Part shown: one piece after another, positions 56,000-64,000 of the stretch
Position numbering within the stretch: the stretch's first letter is position 1
Layout: each line of letters opens with the position of its first letter
From: Rhipicephalus microplus
Taxonomy: Eukaryota > Arthropoda > Arachnida > Ixodida > Ixodidae
Assembly: GCF_043290135.1 (NCBI RefSeq)
Contig: NC_134710.1
Location: 456,134,376-456,198,375, forward strand
Length of the DNA stretch: 64,000 nt
Direction of reading: 5' to 3'
Notes under the pieces: generated by a model
What the model saw: only the letters and a program-made list of their open reading frames with translations
Told to the model about the DNA's origin: nothing
The model's database searches: none
Program-made: the position numbers and the translations under genes

Positions 56000-57420
56000 G
56001 CTGAATAAATATGAAATACTGAAAAATATCTTGGCTTTGTATTGATTCAAAAAACCTAATAATTATTATAAATAATGTAACTGCTTCAAACTTTTTTTGT
56101 TATTGCCCTCATATCAAAGCGGTAATATTGGTCCACTTTCCATATTAACAAACTTATGGTCGATGTGTACCACTGCGTAAATGGTAATTAAATATATTAT
56201 CTAAGTTGTACTATCAAAACATGAATAACAAGACTCGGCGGCAATTCTTTTTAAATGTAGTCAATTGAGCTAGCACAATTTGTTTGGTGCAGAGTTTAGA
56301 ACGAATACTAGCACCCATTATGGTGAAATGGTTTTATTGTATAAGTCGTGTCTAAAATATCGGGTTCTCGGGGGGTCATCCTGCTTTCAAGAAAAGAAAA
56401 AGAGAAAGGAAAGGAGCTTACAAGACAAGGGGCGAGCAATGAGTAGAGAAGGGAGGGCTGGAATGCTTGGCAAAACGGGTTGTATAGCTTATAAGAACTG
56501 AGCGTTGGGCGAGTTTGTGTCCCATGGAGGACAGCGTTCTTCGCAAAAAAAAATGGACAAGAAAAAAAGACGACAGACGGGTGCAGTTCGAGCTATTCTT
56601 TTGTGTCCATATTTCTGCCCAAACGCCGTCCACAAGAGTTTAGACGGCTGATGTTTCTGTGAAAAGGGCGGGGGTGGGAGTCAAAGGCTTATTTCTGCAA
56701 CCAATTAGACCACACAGCTCAACGTAAGACGCAGAGGCACGGTTAGGAAAGTAAGTGAGAAAAGACATGGCAGCGTACCTACAGAGCTGCAGCGTTTTTT
56801 TTCAATCGCGCTGGCATGGCCTTGAATGCAATTTTTTGAAGGGGGGGGGGGAGACGGGGGTCAAGGTCTTCCGACCAAACAGGTAAAACTCAAAATGTTC
56901 GAGGTCCTACTCATCTTCTCTATGAAAAGAAAATGCTTCTTTAAATCTCTCCTTTACGAAAAGCGTCGAATACCAAAAGCAAAAATGCTGGCCTGTCAAC
57001 ATGACAGCGGAAAAGAGAACTTCTCGAATCCTGAAGAACTCCTCGCGACAGCTCTACATAAATAGCTTTCTGTGATTCTTGTACGTTTACACGAACCTGT
57101 AAGTTGAGTAAACTGGTTGACCTCCCCTTATTTCTGTCAGTATATAATGAAAAAACCGTTGGCATAGGTGGCGCGATGTTTCTACCTTTTACTGCTAATT
57201 TATTTTGTTATGCTGTATTGAACTTTTTTTAATTTGTGCTTAAAGTTAGAGCAATTCATGCAATAAGTACTTTGAAAAAAATGGGCAAAACGATAGGCAT
57301 CGAAACAGTGGGCATTCAAATTAAATAAACGAGAAGAACGCAAACTTTGCTCGAAGACTCTTTTTCAAAGAAAAATGAAGGTATGCTTTTCTTGAAAGCA
57401 GGCCGCAGCCAAAAAAATTT
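56000..57420. other. No supported gene
   Basis: AT-rich sequence with an A/G-rich part (56390-56450) and a G10 run near 56840. Short frames only. Confidence 0.4.
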
Positions 57421-57620
57421 TGAGGCCTAAATGATGGCCGATGACGGTGAGAGCGGAAAAAATGATGGCAGATGGTAGTGGTGGTGGCGAGCCAATGGTG
57501 GTGATGGTGGAAAATGCCAGTATATGGTGGTGAGGCAAAACGTTTTGGTGGAAGGCTTGGTGAGCTAGGTGGATGACGGCGGCGAAATGGAAGCTTGATG
57601 GATGATGGTGGCATGATGCA
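57421..57620 (+). repeat. Cryptically simple (GATGGTGGT)-rich tract
   Basis: Overrepresented gatgg, ggtggtg and gatgatgg words over about 200 bp without a strict period. The minus strand therefore reads as a His-rich frame, which is not taken as a gene. Confidence 0.65.
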
Positions 57621-58535
57621 AAAGCACATGCCAGTATATGAAATCACTCATTTGTGGTGTTTCATTCTTGAGTGCGAAGATATATATGTTTACGGTCAAA
57701 AGAAATAAACGCTGCTCATTACGCTTTCTACCGAGTTTATTTTTTCAATCCTGTGGTGTCAACAACCCTTCATATTTTTTGGAGCGTACAATATGCGACC
57801 GCGAATATCTTTACATTTCGTGCACGTACTTACATCAGTTTGACATCCGCGATGTGATTCTTTGTGTTGATGATCAGAAGACTAGAGGTGTCACTATGAA
57901 AAGTACAATAAATGTTTTACATCGGCGCGCAGTTGTCGAGAAATAAATGAGCTCCACTTCAATGTTAGAGCAGAACACAGTGGTCGCTTGATGTCACCAC
58001 GCTAGAAATGCAGCTCTGGCAATTCTTGCACACTCTCTTGCTTGAGCTGTACTGTTAAAATAACAAAGTGCGTGCGCATATGCATAAACTTCAACTCTCA
58101 GCTCACGTCGAAATGAGCACCAGCGAATCAGACTTTCACCCTTCTGTTCTACCACCATGATTTCCACCAAAGTTTGGACCTACCTAGCGAGCCCATACAT
58201 GTGTTATCGGCCCTTCTGGGTTTCAGAACACGCACTTTTTATGAGGAAAATGACAATACAGCACAGCTGTTGCATCATTTACCCTAAGTAAAGCATTTTA
58301 TTGTGTACAGTGTCCACGCAAGAAGCGACAAACATCGTTGTGACGCCCTTGCAGCACTTCCACCAAATGTACGCCTCCCCTCACTGGCAGCCGCCGGTCA
58401 CATTCGCCGGCACTCTACGCACTCTTGTGCGAGATAATAAACTCCTGAATCTGTATGCTTACCGAGCCAACATGATAGCATAATGCTTCTGGTTCATTGC
58501 ATTCGTTTTGGCCAAGCCGTTATAGTTGTTCCTAA

Positions 58536-58970
58536 CGACAGAGACACAGTGGTGCGCTAGCACAAGTGCACTGTGCATTGCGCGAAAAACATCACAGTCA
58601 ATTCTGTAGTGTGGGCGTACATATCGAATGAAAAACATCACAGTCAATTTAGTTGTGTGGGCGTACATATCGAATGACCATAGAAGAGCATAAAGTCTGA
58701 ACAGATATCGACCTTTGGAAGGAGCGAGAAGCAGATATTAAACTTCGCAGTAACCACCTATAAACTCTACCTGCTCGACAGAGACACAGTGGTGCACTGG
58801 CACGAGTGCGCTGTGCATTGCGCGAAAAACATTACTGTCAATTCAGTTGTGTGGGCGTATATATCGAATGACCATAGAAAAGCATAAAGCCTGAACAGAT
58901 ATCGACCTTTGGAAGGAGCGAGAAGCAGATTTTAATCTTGGCAGTAACCACCTATAAACTCTACCTGCTC
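58536..58970 (+). repeat. Nested tandem duplication (195-bp unit; one copy with an extra 46-bp duplication)
   Basis: Two units start cgacagagacacagtggtgc (58536 and 58776) and end ctataaactctacctgct. The first unit contains an additional tandem copy of gaaaaacatcacagtcaatt...tacatatcgaat (58584-58629 and 58630-58674), making it 240 bp. The units are about 93% alike. Confidence 0.85.
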
Positions 58971-59196
58971 TTCAGTCCCGTTTTTATTGTTGCGGTTAAC
59001 TTGTAACAAAAAACGGTGCTGTTGCCGTTATCGCACTGGCAATTGTTACAGGCAGCATTTGTTCGTGTTTATCTAATATGAAAGTTTTAGTAGCAGGTGC
59101 TGATCCCGTCCCTCTCAAATAAGCGACAAACAGAACGGAAGTTATGAAGTGAGTTTTTGAGTTGACTACTTCTTTAACACCAAAATCACAATCTTT

Positions 59197-59260
59197 CGGC
59201 GTGGCGCAGTGGTTAGTGTGCTAAGTTGGGTATCCGAAGGTGGCTGGCTCTATTCCATGC
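59197..59260 (+). repeat. tRNA-like SINE head, not Ruka orientation or sequence
   Basis: GCGTGGCGCAGTGGTTAGTG contains an A-box-like TGGCGCAGTGG (59202-59212). A degraded B box GGCTCTATTCC (consensus GGTTCRANTCC) is at 59246-59256. The spacing of 44 bp is tRNA-like, but the arms do not pair well, so I read it as a SINE promoter rather than a functional tRNA. Confidence 0.5.
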
Positions 59261-60189
59261 TATCGCATCTTTTCTTTTTTTTACGAGTGCTTTCTACGCC
59301 GTTTTGTATTCAATTATATTTATTATTTCTTTAGTAGCAGCTCGCCGTGGTGGTTCTAACGCTGCTTCGCGCTCCAGTATTGCAGGCAGGAACGTGCCAT
59401 CCTCTATCCGCTCCACCATAAGCCACCATACACCACGTGCCACCAATATTTCAAGCACTATAATCCACAAAAATTGCGGATGATGGAATTCACTATTCCT
59501 AAGATGGACGTTTTTTGAATAAAGGTACCTCATTAAAATTCGGTCCGGATGAAGTAAAGATGTTTATATATTACTCCGAGATACCATGCAGAAGCTCCGG
59601 ATAGCCGGATTGAAAGATCCACGAAAATTGCTTCATAGGTGCTACGTAATCACTCCAGCAAGCTGGAGAAAAAGGCCAGTAAAAATGCTCCAGTGGCGAC
59701 ACGCAGTTTCTTCTGCCGGTCGAAGTGAAATATCAGTGAAAACTGCTCCGGATGAGCCACGCTATTGCTCCTGATGATGTTTGGTGCTTTGTGGCACAAG
59801 TGTCATTTGATCGCTAAAGAGTGGGAACAAAAAAATATGGACAATAGTAGGAATTAGCGGCTGTATAAAGGCCTTAAAACTCTTCGTGCTAAGGCGGGTA
59901 AAAAGATAGAAGTAATAAAATCATGATCATGCTTTGAAAATGTGTGGTGTTAATGGTGAACAAAATTTTGTGATAATAAAAATTATGGTGGGCATGTATG
60001 GCATTAGCCCAAGTGCCTTGATCGTTCACACCCTTGCGTCTAAGGGTCGTAGGGAAGTGCTTTGCTCAGTGTAGCCACCGCAGCGGAGGCCTCTCTGAAG
60101 AGGTCGTGCTACGGAATGTTCAGGTATATCATATGAAAGGTACGTTGTTCTCTTAGAAAAGCCAACAACTATCTAAGTGTGAAAAGTGG

Positions 60190-60375
60190 TTCCCGACCAG
60201 CTAACCGTTGCATAATGAAGTGGTGTCTGTTGTCGGTAGGGTAATATGCAATTGCTCCTACCTGCCGGAGTAAACACTTTGTTCCGGAGGTCTGGAGCGA
60301 AAATTCCTAAGTGTAGGGGGGACACCAGAGGACAAGCATTTTCTCCCACCTCGGAGTACATTTTTTACAGTGTAC
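60190..60375 (-). repeat. MITE-like sequence ending TACACTGTAAAAAA
   Basis: On the minus strand it starts ggtacactgtaaaaaatgta and runs through ctccgag-rich sequence. The same end is at 26124. Words of the ctccgg type also occur at 59590-59770, so a related copy may lie there. Confidence 0.4.
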
Positions 60376-60775
60376 CTACGCTGCAATTCGTGCTGCCAGT
60401 TACATGTATTTCATAGTATTCCATTGTCCCTTCAAAACGTGAATACGCATGCCGTTCACTTGGTTACAGAACGGAGCTATGCCTGCAGGCCAGTGCATCT
60501 TGAGACAAGGCAAATTGTAGTTTAGATTATAATGGCAGTGTTCCTTTCATTCCGTTCACTGATTCCTTTTATTAAATTTCTATTGTATAGGGTCGTGCAC
60601 TTCCGAACACTCGCTTGACCGTGTTGGCAGTATTCTATCTTCAAAGCAGATATATGCAGGCACACTACGCAAGCCTCGAATGCACAGATATGCAATACAT
60701 GCGCACAAACATACACACAGGCACACTACGCAAGCGCGGCCTCTGGGCGTGCATTTGTTGAATGATTAGTATGAG

Positions 60776-61000
60776 AGACTTACCGTTCCGAAATCACAAT
60801 ATAATATGTGAGGCGCCGTAGTGGAGAGCTCCAGAAATTTATACTACGTGGGGTTCTTCAACGTGAAAAAAAAACGTGAGCACACGAGCCTACAGCACTA
60901 TCGCCTCCATCAAAAATGCAGCCGCCGCGGCCGGGATTCGTGCCGCGACTTGCGGATCAGCAGCAAAGTATCTTAGCCACTAGACCACCATTACTGGGCG
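60776..61000 (-). mobile_element. Diverged Ruka SINE
   Basis: Clear blocks are gcgccgtagtggagagctcc, gtggggttcttcaacgtg, gcagccgccgcggccggga and the A-box region cttagccactagaccacc. The B box is damaged (attcgtgccgcga). Confidence 0.8.
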
Positions 61001-61884
61001 TGTGTACCCCTTACAACTTGGTTACCAGTCGCTTCAGGGGTGTTGTTTCGAACCACACCGCTGCCACCAGTAAAGTGGTATGAGGTTGATGGTAGGCTTC
61101 TTTACGGTAGCTGACACCCCACGCAGTCTGCATAGCCGATGCTCGGCAGTGAACAGACGCGTTCTTAGAGACAGAACGAACGTTTATTCACATGATGAAA
61201 GATGAAAATGAAACTATACAGAGATTCAGCTACACTGTTACAAAAGTTTCTCGAACACAGCAGTTGAGGTGCTCAATCCCTAACCCCTGGTACTGCGATG
61301 CCTTCGCACGCTTCCGACCTATTGGTTCTTGTCACGACCTTGCGTAGGCGACAATGGCTTTATGAAGAAGTTGATTTCATGAGAACTGCAACACTGATGC
61401 CATCCCATGCTACTCGACACTGTTCAAGACGCAAAATGTTCGTAGAGTCACTGACACCTGATCACAGCGAACTGACTTCAGGTTCGTCTGCAAGACAGCG
61501 TCGTGTGTGTTGCATCCATCCGAGCGCCAATATGGCAGTGAACCCATTCTTTCAGACTGGCTTACGCACAATGGTGCCTGCTATGACAAACTGCCGGGCC
61601 AAACTTAACAGTATCAACTATACCCAGCTGAAGTTCTTTTCAATCTTTGCATAATACATGCTTGTATGTGTGTCAATGACCACCGGCGCTAGTGCTGTTA
61701 CTATATAACAAAACGAGGTTTCTTGTCATAATTTCTAAAATATGCATTGCAAGGCCTGTGAATAGCCATTGTTTTGAGTCCCGAACCCATGATATTATCA
61801 CGACAGACGCCTTAGTCAAGAAATTTCGACCATCTGTCTGTTGTTTAAGGTGCCTATTGATCGCATAGTATCATGTTGCCACCT

Positions 61885-62010
61885 CCTGTGCTCAGATTTG
61901 GGTTCACGTTAAGGAACCCTAAGTCTAAATTCCCGTAGCCATCCGCTACGGCGTCTCTCGTAATCATATGGTGGTTTCGAGACGTTAAATTTCACATATT
62001 CCTCAATCAA
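61885..62010 (+). mobile_element. 5'-truncated Ruka SINE, plus orientation
   Basis: It starts within the body (ctgtgctcagatttgggttcacgttaaggaac) and continues ccgctacggcgtctctcgta, atcatatggtggtttcgaga and cgttaaatttcacata. It ends in the Ruka-type tail ttcctcaatcaa. The tRNA head is missing. Confidence 0.75.
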
Positions 62011-63299
62011 AATATATAGCTTCTATCGTTCGCATCAAATTTGTGGCGATTCTATGCGAGAAATGAAATTTCCGACGTAGTGTGCAAACACTGCTGCCGT
62101 GCCGAATGTTACCGCTCACTTAGGCGGCCTCCAACAATATGGAAGGGTTTCCGACGCGAGTTGCCTGGACGGAAGCAGCACTATCTATTGCGGCCCAAAG
62201 GCTGCTCACGTTACGGCCACGATCTACGGCCGCAATGTTTGGCAGGCCTTGCGTACCGCTCGGTGTCCGCTTACGCCTTCATTCAGTTAATGCATCGAGG
62301 CGCAGGTTACACCTTGCACGTCCAACGCCACGCGCGGCTTTTCGACGTGCGGAGCCTGAACCTTTCGAGGAGTGAAGCACCCTGGGTGGCCAAATCAATT
62401 CAGAGTGCATGAATGTAGTGTACCTCGTGATCATGCCGTTGCAAACAAAATACCCCAAGATTGAATTGCTCAGAAGCTGTGAGTGAAATAGCTTTTTTAC
62501 ACGAGCTATCAAACAAAAACAAACCAAGTTTCTGAAGTGTGTCAACAAGTGGCATTTCAACAACTGTAGCTATAGAATCAGCTCATAAAGTGCTTTTGTT
62601 TTCTTTAACTTTTGAATATTCATTCCGAAATGGCAAACTTTGTACATGGACAAAAGTAAAGCAGTGTAACAATTGTGGTTTTTGTTATGCACTTACAACT
62701 TTAATTCCAAATTGTAAAAGGTTAACTACCTTTGTGAAAAATTACAATGCTCCGTAGTTATTAGTTGTTAATCAAAAGTACATTTTAGGAAACTTCAAAG
62801 CTCTAAACAAAATTACGAACTAATATAGAGCTCTGCGAATATTTTTTCTGCGAATATAGAGCTATACGAATATTTTTGCTTATGCGTTACATTTGTATAA
62901 CCGATGTCTATCTGTAGTCAAAAAACCTGCATGCATTGCTATAGCCATTGTAAGACCACAACAGTGATGTTTGCGCTTGTGGGGCAGTTCGGTACTTCCC
63001 TTCTCCTGTTTCTTGGATATTTGTTTCTAGTGGGAGCAGGAAAAGGGCGAGGTAAATTGACGCGCCTCCTATTTTCTGTATTGAAAATCTCTGAGATTCA
63101 GATTCCTTGAACTTGGCATGTATGTTACCCAAATTGTGTGAGTACTAAGTCATAAGGTAAACTAACAAAATATGAACTAACAACACGCACAGAAATCACT
63201 ACCAGTAAAAATAACAGACCTCTGCTGATAGCATTCAGCAGGTTATAACAATTGTTCGTTTTTCCTTAAATTCTATCATATCTTAAATGAAAATCCCAC

Positions 63300-63660
63300 C
63301 AGAGTGCGTCTGGTGTGCTCTAGTGTATACATAAGCCTGGCGTGTTGAGTTTTGGTGGGAAGTGACCTACTGTGGTACGTCCTGGTGGGATGTGTTCTAG
63401 TGGGATGTGTTCTGGTGTGAAAGTTGATTGAGTGATTTATAAGGTTTAACGTCCCAAAACCACCATTTGATTATGAGAGACGCCGTAGTGGAGGACTCTG
63501 GAAATTTTGACCACCCGGGATGGTGTGAAAGTTGACCCAGTGTGGTGTTTCCTTGTGGGGACGTCGACACGGACTAGTGTGTTCTGGTGGGACATGTCAA
63601 GTGGGATGTGTTCTGGTGTGAAGAACACAGCAGTGTGGTGTGTTCTGCTTGGATGTGTTT
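63300..63660 (+). repeat. TG-rich minisatellite (gtgggatgtgttctggtg type)
   Basis: Units of roughly 17-20 bp, such as tggtgggatgtgttctagtg, recur from 63300 to 63660 with variation. A truncated Ruka copy interrupts the array at 63428-63520. Confidence 0.75.
63428..63520 (-). mobile_element. 5'-truncated Ruka SINE with 15-bp target-site duplication
   Basis: Only the last part of Ruka is present (gtttaacgtcccaaaaccac, gagacgccgtagtggagga). The perfect direct repeat tggtgtgaaagttga flanks it (63413-63427 and 63521-63535). The missing 5' part and long duplication are the signature of target-primed reverse transcription. Confidence 0.85.
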
Positions 63661-63707
63661 TCATGGACTCAAGAAATTTATTTTTGTCTTGGGGCTTGGA
63701 CAAAGAA

Positions 63708-63955
63708 TTTTCTTGATTGATTGATATGCGAGGTTTATTGCCCCAAAACCACCATATGATTATGAGAGACGCCTTAGTGGAAGGCTCCGGAAATTTCGAC
63801 CACCTGGGGTTCTTTAAGATGCACCCAAATCTGAGCACACGAGCCTACAACATTTCCGCCTCCATCGTAAATGCTGCCGCCGCAGCCGGGATTTGATCCC
63901 GCGACCTTCGGGTCAGCAGCCTTGTACCTTAGTCACTAGATCACCGCGGTGGGGC
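63708..63955 (-). mobile_element. Full-length Ruka SINE with tail and target-site duplication
   Basis: The minus strand opens with the tRNA-like head (A box TGATCTAGTGA; B box region gggatttgatcccgcga, slightly changed) and ends with an ATCAATCAATC tail (63711-63722). The direct repeat gacaaagaa lies at 63699-63707 and 63956-63964. Confidence 0.85.
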
Positions 63956-64000
63956 GACAAAGAAATGTGTTCAAGCAAGTGCACTCGAACTCCCATTCCT

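Noticed and set aside
57321..57647. His-rich minus-strand protein
   Set aside because: It is a by-product of the GATGGTGGT-rich simple repeat.
62041..62412. 123-residue plus-strand frame
   Set aside because: Three frames are open across the same GC-rich segment and none shows a recognisable domain or splice sites.
1..64000. CRISPR arrays, operons, prophage or plasmid features
   Set aside because: No regularly spaced repeats, no bacterial gene spacing and no ribosome binding sites; introns, SINEs and poly(A) signals show the DNA is animal nuclear.

Overview
This window is eukaryotic, intron-rich, AT-rich nuclear DNA, almost certainly from a hard tick (Ixodidae, probably a metastriate such as a Rhipicephalus relative). 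The strongest pointer is a tRNA-derived SINE matching the tick Ruka family as I remember it. It occurs here in several copies, three of them with visible target-site duplications. The LINE, Gypsy-like gag, THAP transposase and pogo/Tigger remnants also look tick-like. Nothing prokaryotic is present: no operons, ribosome binding sites or CRISPR arrays.

Left part (1-12.7 kb): a plus-strand gene with a DUF4806-like domain is split over exons at about 1302-1356 (tentative), 4735-4961, 12070-12213 and 12311-12519, with a poly(A) signal at 12634. Its 7.1-kb intron holds two DNA transposons. One is a 1.1-kb internally shortened pogo/Tigger element (5157-6256, TA target). The other is a structurally complete P-element-type transposon (6579-10659) with 25-bp terminal inverted repeats, a 7-bp direct repeat at its edges and a two-exon, THAP9-like transposase gene on the minus strand. 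Seven visible lesions disable that transposase.

Middle-left part (12.7-22.7 kb): a CG-rich minisatellite, an LTR-like dispersed repeat, a Gypsy-type gag remnant, and a second THAP transposon of a different type. The last is a THAP domain plus Harbinger-like DDE_Tnp_4 domain, spliced from exons at 17788, 19432 and 20910, with a Ruka SINE in its first intron.

Middle part (22.7-37 kb): mostly non-coding DNA with several local tandem duplications. A minus-strand gene runs leftward from a CpG-rich promoter-like block with a perfect NRF1-type palindrome (36815-36826). Five exons, including a 27-nt microexon, join with consistent reading phase from an ATG at 36634. I do not recognise the protein.

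Right part (37-64 kb): LTR-retrotransposon debris (39.5-44.3 kb) with chimeric Ruka-like repeats, isolated minus-strand coding exons of an unrecognised protein with glycosylation sequons (45.3-49.3 kb), a LINE fragment (zinc knuckle and endonuclease), an intronless MARCH-type RING-CH pseudogene that has lost zinc ligands, a nested tandem duplication, MITE-like ends, and a cluster of Ruka SINEs at the right edge.

The genes here do not form a pathway. The picture is two or three host genes in long introns, colonised by at least four classes of transposon. Exon calls come from reading splice sites and phase by eye, and family names come from remembered motifs. No alignment was run.
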